A stretch of DNA of 64,000 nt from Lasiosphaeria ovina (lineage: Eukaryota; Ascomycota; Sordariomycetes; Sordariales; Lasiosphaeriaceae), in the NCBI GenBank assembly GCA_033439765.1, contig JAULSN010000004.1:5528001-5592000 (forward strand), in the 5' to 3' direction. Under the pieces are notes generated by a model. The model was not told where the DNA came from, did no database searches, and saw nothing but the letters and a program-made list of their open reading frames with translations. The translations under genes and the position numbers were made by a program. Position 1 is the first letter of the stretch; each line of letters begins with the position of its first letter. Below, in pieces: positions 11,041 to 21,784 of the stretch.

Positions 11041-14000
11041 TGGCTGGGAGTGACGGGCGTGCACTGTGTCTCCTCTCCGCTATGTATACGGAACCTGCGT
11101 TATCCCATCCTACGATGTATCTAAAGTTGGTTGACTAGAGATACCTCTTGGCCAGGAGGGAAGTATTTGAAAAAGCAGGATTTGAAGCCAAGGCAGTGGA
11201 GAAGAGAGCATGAGGGTGAAGCAATGGCCAACTATCCCGCCTAGTTCCCTTGCCTGGAAGCCGTGCTGCACGGCCCGAGAAAGGGCTATGAGCCGAGAAC
11301 GTACCCACAGTTTTAACACCAAGACAGCCGAGTGGAAACTGCTTCATACCAAGCTGAAGTTGCTTGGAAACGGGCTCTCTCACTCTGGTAACCCTCCTGA
11401 AGCCCCTTTGTGTGGGAGAGTATCACTTGCGTTGATGTCTCGCGGCACTTGGCCTGAACATCTAGGGGAAGGCAAAATGCGTCATAGATAGGTCTAGATT
11501 GGAGATTTTTGGACATATCTCGGCCTCCTTCGAGGTGTTCCGGTCGGATTGGAAACCTTGACGGTGTAGGGGGAGCTGGGAGACTCGTTCGCCAGCTGTT
11601 CGCGGGCCCCCCTGCTTGGAGGGTCCGGGAACAGGTTGTGCATGCGCCTTGCATACAACTGCATGCAGCCCACAGTTTGAGAAACAACACTAGTGCAGTC
11701 GTCTTGGAAGCGTTGTCGAGAGCCGAGACTAGCTGCGGCAGAATGGCGGAGCGGGTGGAGAGAGAAGATAGAGCTGGTTGCTAAGACTGCACAACGATAA
11801 GCTTCTGGCTTTTTATTGCATCTGTCGTGAGCTTCGACAGCTTGGTCACCCCAAGGCAATCATTCATTATCTTGCAGAGTCGCAGTATCGCGGCGAGCAG
11901 GTCCCCGGCCGCTGCATGCGATGCGCTGTTTGTGCTAGGAGGCAGTAGTAGCTGGTAGACAGATAATAGCCGGGGGATGCGCGGCAGCTTCTATGCTCAG
12001 CACCGCATCGCACCTCGGGAAATCCAATTCAGCTGTACTACACACAGCAAATGTAGGATGTGGTTTCCAGATTTAGATGCGGAGCCGCCGGTTACGTTCT
12101 GGGCCCCGCCGGTGTCGGCCGTCGACAGACGAGCGGAGGCAGCATTATCCCCCCCGCCTCGTGTTGGATCGTACTGGGTGATGCCGGTTCCGTCTTTCTG
12201 CGGCGGTCCCGTTAGTCTGCAACTACTTCTTAGCGAAGACAGGCTCGGCATTTGTTGTATGTAGAAGCTCCCATGCCGCAGAGTGTAGTAGGTAGCACTG
12301 TACCGTGGGAGACTGAGGTAATAAGTCTGCCGTCCAAGGGCTCAAACAGAGTTCCCGTCTCAAGCTCACCGCCACCCGCTAGCCAACGGTGGCTTGGCGC
12401 TGGCCGATATGCCGAACCAAGACCGGGAGAGCAGCGGAGGGGCATCGAGGTCGGTCCACTGTCCAGCCTACGGAATGAATGAAGCACTTGTGCTCGCCGA
12501 GCGGGGTCTGGTTGACGTAATTAGTGCTACTGTACCTTATGTATATGCGCCTGTAAGACGACAGCACGCCTCCTAGAAGAAATCAGCCATCAGCCTCGAA
12601 TCCGTCCATGTATGTACATGTACATGCGTTCTGTTGTGATACGTTGCAGTATCGCGAATCTGCCCCGTTTGAACGCCCGGCGCGTCAAAACAAGGGCCGA
12701 AGACAAGATAAAGAGAGATAAGCAATGATAAGAAAACCACTAGAGACGCATCGCTGTCACTGAATAGGTGGTCGAGCCGTCGATGATTATGTCGTTGTCA
12801 GTCCGTCTTCTTGTGCTGGTGCTGGTCTGGTGCTGATGCTCGTGGTGGTGCCGCCTCCCAGGGCTAACCTTCGGCAGTCAGACAAGGTAGCCAAAACACT
12901 CGGCAGCTAAGCGACCCGGCCAGCAAGTGTCTTGAGCTTCAGAGAGGTAGCCACGGTTTGAACGTTGAGTATTATGGCGTGCGCCTCGACCAATGCGAGG
13001 ATTCCATGATTAACTCGTCGTCACTGATGAGTAAAAGAAAACCACCAAAGCCAATTTATTTGATATCAGCGGCTGCCCTGCAAGCCTCAAGCCCTGCGGG
13101 CAGGCAGTGGCATGTTCCAGGGGCTAGCAACCTTGCTTCCCCACAAACTCCAGCTCCCTCCAATGGCTGTCTCGAAGAAGCTTGCCACCCTTGCTACGGA
13201 ATACTAGCGGCTTCGATGGGCACGGGCCTAACGGGCTACGGATGGAAAGTACTCCGTTGAGACATCGGTAACACCTACCAACCGGCAGAATTTTCCTCTT
13301 TCCAACCTTAAACGGATCGGAACAGTGGTGCCATCATCCATATGGAGTACCTAGACCTACATGTAGGTTGTGCTCACACACAGTTGCCGTGCGTTCTGCG
13401 CGCACGGCGGACCGAGCTACCGCAGCTTCAGTTAACCGACGCTTGGAAAAGCACCGCGTCTTGTTGTAGCCCCGAATCACAGCTCATTCGATGGCTGTTG
13501 GGGGCTAACAGGCTATGCGCCGGAACCGACTCGCAGCATCCGGATTACGGCGTGGTTCTCTCGCTGGCGCCCCCGTCACGGTGCAGCAGGTCGACGCCCG
13601 ATGAAGGAAAGACCGTCCCTTTTTCTTTTTCGCCTTGGGAAAGCGCGGCATAGGCACCTCATGTCGTCCCGTTGCGGGATGAAAAGAAAAGATGTAATAC
13701 GATGTACATGTAGCAGCATCAGATAACGCGCAGTCAGGCAAATCAAGGTTTGGGCCGTGTGTCTGGGACCAGGAGACCGCGGCCCAGGAAGCCCGCTCCA
13801 GGCCCCATCCTTGAAACCACAGATGCGTCTCCATACAGTAGTGCACAGTAGGTAGGTACATAGCTCCTTGCATCTCTCCGACCAGGCTCAGGCTTTCAGG
13901 TTGTGCGAGAAGCTGCAAGCTCACATCCAATTCTAGTATCATCCACCTCCCCATCATCGTAGGGACAAGGTCCCTTTGGCCGGCAGGGAGGTTGCTACCT

Positions 14001-14369
14001 CGACGCGGAGTACATCGGACGGACGGTAGGCGACGGCCTCGTCTGATCCACACTTATACCCACAAAATGTTTTCGTCCCTCCCCATGGCCGTTTCTGGCT
14101 CCAATCGTATTTCCATGATACATAGACAGACAGTATTTTATTGCCTACATCTTCTAGGCCTCTGCCGCCGTTCTTTGCTCCCCTCGTTCTTGTTCTTGTC
14201 TCATCACCAACAGAAAGACACTTGCACACGCCAGCCATAGTGCTTGCTTACTGTTTGTTGCTACCCCTGACCACCACCGTGCACATCTCTCCGGCGCATC
14301 ACTTGGTTCCTCTGGCAGTTGGTGTGTCGATTTGTTTCAAGGGCGAAGACCCAGACCCACCAGAAAACA

Positions 14370-16150
14370 ATGGCTCTACCTCGCAGAAGGCCTCGCGACC
14401 CGGACGAGTTCCCTACTATTCAGCTTTTCATCCTCGGTAAGAAGACCCGCCTTGGAGACCGTGCCAAGCCAGCAGCTAACCTTCACTTCCTTCCCGCCAG
14501 CTATCGTCCGTCTTGCAGAGCCGATCGCGCTCACATCCATCTTTCCCTATGCCTGGCCCCTTATCAAGCGGTTCGAGATCGGAGACGAAAATGATGCCTC
14601 ATTCTACGCCGGCCTGCTCGTCTCGTCCTTCGCCCTCGCCGAAGCCCTGATGGGCATGTACTGGGGAGGCCTCTCAGACCGAGTCGGCCGCAAGCCCGTC
14701 CTTCTGCTAGGATGTGTGGGCACCATGTTCAGCATGATCATGGTCGGATTCGCGACCAATATCTGGGTGGCGCTCCTTGGACGTGCCATCGGCGGACTGT
14801 TGAACGGCAACATTGGAGTCATCCAAACCATGGTCGGCGAGCTGGTAACAAGGCCTGAACACGAACGTGAGTTCCAACCCCCTTTTTATTCATATTGTTC
14901 AAATGACAATTCGCTAACTTTGAATCAGCACGCGCATACTCTATCAGTACGTTCAACTCCGAAATCCCCCCTGCCCCTTTTTTGTCTTGGCAAAATTCGT
15001 GAAATACTAATGCGTCGAAACAGTGCCGTTTGTCTGGAGCATAGGCACAATCATTGGACCTTTTATTGGCGGCACCTTCGCTGACCCCCACGATACCTTC
15101 CCCAACGTTTTCCCCAAGGGGTCTCTGTTTGAGACGTACCCATATCTGCTGCCCAACCTCATCTGCGCCGGGCTCCTCCTCGTGAGCATCCTGCTCGGAT
15201 ACTTCCTCTTGGAAGAGACGCACCCGGACATGCAACCCCGTGTCATGCTGCCTGACGACACGTTCCAATCGGAGAACACGCCGCTGATCGGAACGTCGGA
15301 TGCCTTGAAGCGGCCGGCCGTTGACCTCCGAGATGACAACTACGGCTCGATGCGGGGCCGAGGCTCGAGTGGCGGCAAAGCCTGGGCCAAGGAGACAGAG
15401 AAGCGCCCTACCGGCAGCGTCTTCTCCAAGAGAATTATGGCTGTGATTATCTCTCTCTCCATCTTCACCTACCATTCCATGACCTTCGACCATCTCCTAC
15501 CTATATTCTTCGAGGATGATAGAGCGCCCCAGGACTCTTTCCACGACGCCGTCAGCCACCTGGGCCCGTTCTACTCTCCTGGGGGTCTGGGACTCTCCCT
15601 CCAGGCGGTCGGTATGGTAATGGCGGTCCAGGGCGCCATTGCCCTCTTCATGCAGGCCGCTGTATTCCCAATCATGGCCGAACGCTTGGGAGTGTACCGC
15701 CTGTTCATCTTCATTACCGTGTTTCACCCGATTGCCTATATCATTGTGCCCTACTTGCTTCAGGTGCCGGAATCGCTCTTATACCCTGCCATATACGTCA
15801 TCCTCGCCGTCCGCAACTTCTTCTCTATTCTCCTCTATCCACTACTCCTCATCTTCATCAAGGAGGCCACGCCAAGTCCAACAATTCTCGGCAAAGTTAA
15901 TGGTCTTGCCGCGAGTGCAGGCGCCGCTTTCCGCATGATCGCCCCGCCAATTGCCGGATACCTCTACACCATGGGCCGGAAGATGGACTGCACGGCTCTG
16001 GCGTGGTACGGCAGCGCCGTCGTTGCCGTCATTGGCTCGGTCCAATGCTTTTGGGTGATCCGGGACAAGAACCATGAGCGACTATCAAGGGAGGATGGTA
16101 TCCGAAGCACCGCCGCCGAAGAAGCGTCCCTCTTGGCGTGTCCCCCCTGA
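14370..16150 (+). CDS. Major facilitator superfamily transporter
   Basis: Four exons, 14370-14436, 14501-14866, 14929-14946 and 15024-16150, give 525 residues. The third exon is only 18 bases, and all joins are in frame. The loop 2-3 signature reads GGLSDRVGRKPVLLLG, and the antiporter-type motif C is IGTIIGPFIGG. Two blocks of hydrophobic spans flank a long cytosolic loop (about 15240-15420), as expected for a twelve-span carrier. The sequence resembles the YCR023C/zinc-induced-facilitator branch of MFS proteins, whose fungal members are mostly uncharacterised drug or small-molecule exporters; that placement is from memory. The membrane and substrate cannot be read from the sequence, and no biosynthetic cluster is adjacent. 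Confidence 0.9.
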
Positions 16151-17081
16151 ATATCCCGAACAGGGACGCGAATGACCGGTCATCAAACAACACTAATATC
16201 GACATTAATCATTAAAACGGAAGCTCGTCGATGGAATTTGGAGGATCCTCCCAAGGAGCCCATCGCAGGGAAGGTCACAGCTGAGCACAGTGACAAAACA
16301 CGATGAACGAATTGTACAAAACACAATGGACGACATGACATTTGAACGCGCGCGCAACACATGGCATTGATGGAGCGAGCAGCAAATTTATATATTCCTA
16401 GGGCATTGTCTGGGGTTCGGGAGCTTTTTGGCGTCGGCTTTTAGACGATTTGTTTCGTAATACATGAGATATACGGATGGACGGACGGTATCACATATAG
16501 AGGTTGGGCGCTGGACAGCGTAGAGGGATGTCCATATTAGAAATATACCTACTTAAATATCTTTGGTACAATAACAACTTCGTTACAGAGTGAACATGAT
16601 TTCCGAAGTTGCCAAATCTGCAACGTGCTTAGTGGCACAGTTCGGAATAGGGGGCGAAGCGTAACGGACGAAAGCGATAGAAATCTGTAGACGGGGGTCC
16701 AGTTTTTGCTACAGTAGGTAGGTACCTAAGGTAGGTTTGCACTTTGCGAAGGCTCCGCAGACGTCGCCCCATTTTGGCCACAACACCAAAGAAACCCAAC
16801 ACCGCCAAAAAAAGTTTCGAGCGGGTTCCAGTGAGCCGCCACGACTAAAATTTGCTCGACAACTTGTTTTTCAAGTGATTGATTTGCGCCCGACCCTCTC
16901 TTCTTGGCGGTGGCTCATTTTCTTTGAATAGGAGGACGACCTCGAAAGGCGAGCTATTCCCAAGGGTGAACATTCGTCGCTCCATCGTTCTCGCTCTCAG
17001 CCACATACGGCCAAAAAGGTCGGCCTGAGAAAAAGGAGAACAAAAAGACTGCAAATTCTTCCTGAACGATAGAGAGTAGCA
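16151..17081. other. Intergenic region
   Basis: This is a spacer between two same-strand genes. It carries a dense AGGTAGGTACCTAAGGTAGG element (16715-16734). No gene was seen. Confidence 0.6.
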
Positions 17082-18434
17082 ATGGCGGAAAAGATGCAGG
17101 AAATCACAAAAGGCATCGCCGAGTCCATGAAGCTGGCGGAAAACAATGACCAGCCTGCCGCCATGCTGCCAGAGCTGTCGCCCGGGCGGGCGCCCTACGC
17201 GGGCATGACGCTCGAAGAGACAGTCGCAGAGCTCAAGCAGCACCCCATGTTCATGACGGACCTGGATGCCGACAACGTGGGCGACAACGAGGAGCTGGCC
17301 GCCATGCAGGCGCTTGCATTTGACGGCACGCCGCTCGAGAACGCCGCCAACTTCAAGGGCCAGGGCAACGAGTGCTTCCGCGGCCGCCGCTGGGCCGACG
17401 CAAAGGAGTTCTACACGCAGGGCATCGCCCTCCTCGTCGCCGAGGAGCGCCGCCGCGCCGGTCTGAGCAGCGAGGAGGAGCAGCAGCAGGCACAGTCACC
17501 AGAAAAGTCAGAGCCAGCACCAACAGACGCATCCCAGGAAGGGCAGCCAAACACAGAAGACGACGCCGATTACAACCGCGACGACCCGGACGAGGTGCGC
17601 AAGCAGAAGCAGCTGCTGGAGCAGCTGTACGGCAACCGCGCGGCGTGCCACCTGGAGCTGCGCAACTACCGCAGCTGCACCTCGGACTGCGCGGGCGCGC
17701 TGCGGCTCAACGCGCGCAACGTCAAGGCGCTGTACCGGTCGGCCAAGGCGCTGGCGGCGGTGGGCCGGGTGGCAGAGGCGGTCGACGCGTGCGCGCGGGG
17801 GCTAGCCGTGGACCCGGACAACGCGGCGCTGCGGGCGGTAGAGCGGGAGATTGCCGCACAAATTTCGGCGGCGGCGGCGGCGCGGCGGCGCGACGAGGAG
17901 CGTGCGGAGCAGGCGAGGCACCGCGAGCGGCTGCGGCGGGCGGCGGTGGAGGCGCGCGGGATCCGCATGCGCACGTCGGGCCCCGGCACCAAGCCGCCCG
18001 ACATGGAGGACGCGCGCGTGCAGCTGGTGCCGGACCCGAGCGACCCGGCGTCGACGCTGGCGGTGCCGACGCTGCTGCTGTACCCGCTGCACTTCGAGAC
18101 GGACTTCATCAAGGCGTTCAACGAGACGGAGACGCTAGACCAGCACCTAGCGGGGTACGTGCTGCCGCCGCCGTGGGACCGCAAGGGGCTGTACAGTACG
18201 GCGGCGGGCGTCGAGTGCTTCGCCGAGACGGCGGCCGGCGGGCTCGTGCGCGTGGGCCGCAAGGCGCCGCTGCTCAAGCTGCTCAGCGGCGGTGCCGTCG
18301 AGATCGTCGACGAGCTGCTGCGCATCTATGTCGTGCCCAAGGCCAAGGCCGACGGCTGGGTCAAGGACTTTAAAGCGAAGAAGGCGGCCGAGAAGGGCGG
18401 CGGCTCGGCACCCGTGGCAGCTCCGGCGGCATGA
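17082..18434 (+). CDS. CNS1: CNS1/TTC4-type TPR co-chaperone
   Basis: A single intronless exon encodes 450 residues. The N-terminus has the conserved block HPMFM near residues 60-65, followed by a TPR domain (first repeat NFKGQGNECF from about residue 91, later repeats near 181-255). An acidic, Gln-rich insert separates TPR helices. A basic coiled stretch (about 270-300) leads into a C-terminal globular domain of roughly 140 residues, matching the wheel domain of yeast Cns1 and human TTC4. Cns1 binds Hsp90 and Hsp70 C-termini through its TPRs and supports folding of essential clients, acting in the cytosol. The length fits the family. The last few residues are Ala/Pro-rich. Other Hsp90 TPR co-chaperones lack this C-terminal block, so CNS1 is preferred. 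Confidence 0.88.
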   Translation: MAEKMQEITKGIAESMKLAENNDQPAAMLPELSPGRAPYAGMTLEETVAELKQHPMFMTDLDADNVGDNEELAAMQALAFDGTPLENAANFKGQGNECFRGRRWADAKEFYTQGIALLVAEERRRAGLSSEEEQQQAQSPEKSEPAPTDASQEGQPNTEDDADYNRDDPDEVRKQKQLLEQLYGNRAACHLELRNYRSCTSDCAGALRLNARNVKALYRSAKALAAVGRVAEAVDACARGLAVDPDNAALRAVEREIAAQISAAAAARRRDEERAEQARHRERLRRAAVEARGIRMRTSGPGTKPPDMEDARVQLVPDPSDPASTLAVPTLLLYPLHFETDFIKAFNETETLDQHLAGYVLPPPWDRKGLYSTAAGVECFAETAAGGLVRVGRKAPLLKLLSGGAVEIVDELLRIYVVPKAKADGWVKDFKAKKAAEKGGGSAPVAAPAA

Positions 18435-18927
18435 AAAAGCAAAAAAAGGGGACTGGTTCACAAATGAAACCAGAAAAGAATATGAAATAAAAATCAGAAA
18501 AGAAGATAACTTACACATGTTATTTAATGATACCCTGGAGACACGAGACAAATAGGGGGCAACAATGTTAGTCTATGTCTTGTACTAGAAACTGAAAAGA
18601 TGCCGTTGCCTACAGTGATTTTGAATCTGGAATACTTATCTTTTACGTGAAGTGAAGATAGTGAGATACATACAAGGTAAGCTAGTAGGAGGCATCGGTA
18701 GCTTACACAGCAGTAGCAGATATCTTGATGGGCTACACTATCTTGCGGAATCTTCAATAGACCTACTTGCTTTATTGGGAGGCACAGAAGAATAACAGGA
18801 CATGGAAACAGGGAAATGGCAGCAAGAGCTCATACAGATTTAGCTTAAAACTAAATACTATTTAATCATTGTATACGCCGTCTTAGAATACGACTTACTT
18901 GTCTCTTCCCCAGTGTTTGACCCAGGC
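18435..18927. other. Convergent 3' intergenic region
   Basis: This is an AT-rich spacer between the ends of two convergent genes, presumably their two 3' UTRs. No other feature was seen. Confidence 0.6.
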
Positions 18928-20666
18928 TTAGACGGCGCGGGACGACGGGTTATCGCCGCTGCCATCAGCAGCATGGTCCTGGGCCTCTCTCCTGGCCTTG
19001 GCGCCGGCCTTAAGCTTCTCCCAGCGCTCGCGGTACTTGTCGACTGTGCCCTGGAGCTTGTCGTAGTCCTTCTCCATGGATGTCATCTGCCGGATGAGGG
19101 TGGCGACCTGGTCTTCAAGCTCGCGGATCTGCTTCTTCTGTGCCTCTTCTATGGCCGTCGTCGCCGCCACCGGGAATCCCCCGCCGCCGGAAGAAGACGA
19201 CATGGTCGGCGGCGACCCGGGACGCTGCAGGCGCAGGCTCTGGGCAAGAGCCAGATGCGAGCTCTGCGAGTTCAACTCAAAGGCATGCAGGCGCTTGCTG
19301 AGCTTGTCGAGCATCTCCTTGAGGCTCGCGTTCTCGACGTGGAGCTCCTCGATCACGTTCTGCAGCTCCTTCTCGGTGCGGCTCCTGCCGAGCCGCTTGC
19401 GAAAGCTCGGAGATATTGGCATCTGCGATTCGCGGGCGTCTACAAAGTCGTCTTCTTCATGGTCGTCGGCCGCTGCTGCCGCTGTGCCCGCTGCCATGCT
19501 GACATCGCTATGAAACGACGCCGCCATCCGCCGCTTCTCCTTGTTCTCGTGGTTGAGAATGCTCGCGTATGTGGCTGTGTGTCCACTGGTGGGAACGACG
19601 TAGAAGGAGTCATTGCCGCCATGGCCGTCACGGACCAGTGACTGTAGTGTTGAGCGCGAAAATATTTTGGAAATGTCAGGCTCGGGCCCCCGAGATGACC
19701 TTTTCTGCACGGGCGGCGGCGGCTCGGGGACTGCAACGGGTTGGCTGGTAGCAGGAGACGTCTCTTCGTAGATTAAAGGGAGCCCGGCATAGGCGAGAGG
19801 CGCCGAGAGCCGGTTGATCAGGTTTCCAAAACTAGTGTAGAACCTAGAAAATCCCTCCTCGGCCGGCGGAGGACTAACTTGGTCGGCTTTTGGAGACTCG
19901 TTGGCCGAGGACGTGTCTATCTTGACCCCAGCTTGTTGGGTTGGGGGCAACCAGCTGGGCTTTCGAGCGTTCTGGTCTACGGCCTCGGACGGTGCCTTGT
20001 TCCTCGACGGGCCCTCCCTCCGGGGATGGACCTCGAGGCTGCCGGGCGCCTGGTCATTCGACACGCTCGGGGTTAGGGGCTGGCCTCGGTATTTGGATTT
20101 AATACCCCGGGCGGAGGCGAGGTTGCTGGCAATAGAAGACGAAAGGTCGCGGCCGGGATATCTCCGCTGTTGCGGTAGCAGGGGCACGGGCTTCGCGTGG
20201 TTTGGCAGGACTGCAAGTGAAGGTGTGTCTGGCTTGGTCTGCCCCGATGCTTTCGCAGAGCCGTCTTGCTCGCCCGGCTGGATCTCCTTCTCGTCGCCCT
20301 CGGCAATATCGCTATCGGCATTCGAGTGCTGGCTACTGGGTGGCTCGAGCGGCAGTTTTAGGAGCTCGGCCAGCCGCCGGTGGTGCTGCTCGAGCAGGCT
20401 GAGTGTTCGCAAGGCCTCGACACTGGTGGTGCCTTTGGCGGCGTTGGCGAATTCGCCGGCGGCAAGTGCATGGTGGTTGATAGCAATAGTAGTGTCTGAT
20501 GTCTGGGTAGCCACCGACGCGGCTCGCGCGTGGTCGTGGGCCTGGACATTAATGATGAGCAACCTACTTTGAAGCGGAGCGATGGCCGCGGGGCCCCCAG
20601 TATTCAGCTCAAAGGTCTCCTCCCAAGTTTGGAGGGGTTTACCTTGGTCAACGGCGACTCCTCCAT
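18928..20666 (-). CDS. MIT-like domain and coiled-coil protein
   Basis: Two exons on the minus strand, 20666-20643 (24 bases) and 20541-18928, join in phase 0 to 545 residues. The tiny first exon encodes MEESPLTK. The GTAAAC donor and TCCAG acceptor bound a 101-base intron. The spliced start runs straight into a three-helix MIT-like region (about residues 9-75, with AAGEFANAAKG and LLEQHHRRLAELLK). A long Ser/Pro/Gln-rich linker follows, then two coiled coils, the second near residues 455-520. MIT domains bind ESCRT-III tails or other trafficking partners. N-terminal MIT plus C-terminal coiled coil is the architecture of Atg38/NRBF2, a PI3-kinase complex I subunit, but the protein is longer and I cannot assert orthology. 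An unspliced start further upstream at 20847 is less likely. Confidence 0.8.
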
Positions 20667-21784
20667 CTCTGCGCGAGGTCGAGGCGCATTGCAGACTTCT
20701 TTCCCCCGGCGTTATAGGGCGGTGCGCGTTTGGAAATATGGCTGGTCGGTCTTGGATCCTTTCGAACAGTTTTGCGTGTATCGGAGAAGGTTGGCTTTTG
20801 CAGGTTAGGTGTCGGACGGAATGCGCAAGGCGTCCTGAGGCGTGCACCGGTAAGGCAGTTAATTACCTAGTGACGGAATTTACGTATTACCATCAACGGA
20901 TACGGAATCGGTAGGTCGTAATCGATTGTTTGGGCACCTGGAACACTAGAAATCTTCCACGTTCATCTTTCCTACCTGGATACCTAGGTAAGTTAGGTAG
21001 ACATCAGCTTGCTCTTCTATAGTCCGATCTGCACATGACGATCTAGGGCATAACGATTCGGACGGGGTGAGAGTCTTTTGTTACTTGCAGGTCAGACTGC
21101 AGTCCGTACTGCAAGTGGATTATTATACTTCGTAACTGCCTGCGGCAAGGTATATCCTGTATCCTGTACGTATCCGTATAGGTAACTTACCTTAGGTCAT
21201 CATCTCCTCCAGTGACACGGCCCGGGCTGGCAAAGAAAGCACCAACGCTCTGACCAACGCCGCTGATGCCTGTGGCAGCCTTGCGACACCTCGTGGCAGC
21301 ACACGTTGAAGGCTCAAACATTGAAACAGCCGAGTTAAAGACAGCCCGCCCCACTGGTGCTAACCGCGGCTAGTTCGCATAATAGCGTTGGATTGGACGG
21401 GGAAGCTCTGAGAGCGAGTTTAAGGGAGGCCATCCATCGTCACCCAATATCTCGCGTGTTTCCCGTCGCTCAAACTCACCTCTTCTTCACCTGTAAACTA
21501 AATTGTGTCTTTTTAACCTAAAAACTACATCGCTCCTCGTTCCCGTCGCTGGCCGACTGGGGTCGAAAACCGGTGGGCCATCTTTGTCGCGGCTTGGCTG
21601 ACCGGAGGAAATGACGATGTCATCATAACTTGTTTGCAGCCACCCCAACCTCAAACCCCTTTTCGGCCTTTACCCTACTCAATCAATTCGCGCTCATTCT
21701 GCCGCGCTCGACCAGTCGTCGGCATCCCGACATCACAGCTTGATTCATCAGCGATCTCGGCACCTGTCGAGTCCAGCGCCCGTC
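20667..21784. other. Divergent promoter region
   Basis: This is shared upstream space of the MIT protein (minus) and the LAM protein (plus). It carries CCTACCTGGATACCTAGGTA (20971-20990), with TTAGGTAG just after, and TTACCTTAGG near 21187-21196, both members of the recurrent word family. No gene was seen. Confidence 0.6.

Larger units (their letters stand above)
10941..14369. other. Gene-poor 3.4 kb interval
   Basis: No supported coding gene was seen on either strand despite the length; the longest open frames (for example 13505-14053 minus) lack family character. It contains an AC dinucleotide run just after the preceding stop, an 18-base perfect palindrome at 11023-11040, a short ATGTACATGTACAT palindrome near 12612-12625, and a near match to the recurrent 9-mer at 13249-13257. 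It could hold a non-coding transcript or long UTRs, but nothing shows this directly. Confidence 0.55.

Noticed and set aside
13505..14053. 182-codon minus-strand frame before the MFS gene
   Set aside because: It has no domain and an overlapping opposite-strand frame of equal quality, in a region with otherwise non-coding character.
20667..20847. Upstream extension of the MIT protein to an ATG at 20847
   Set aside because: The extension reads without domain character, while the splice from 20643 to 20541 gives a clean start just before the MIT helices.
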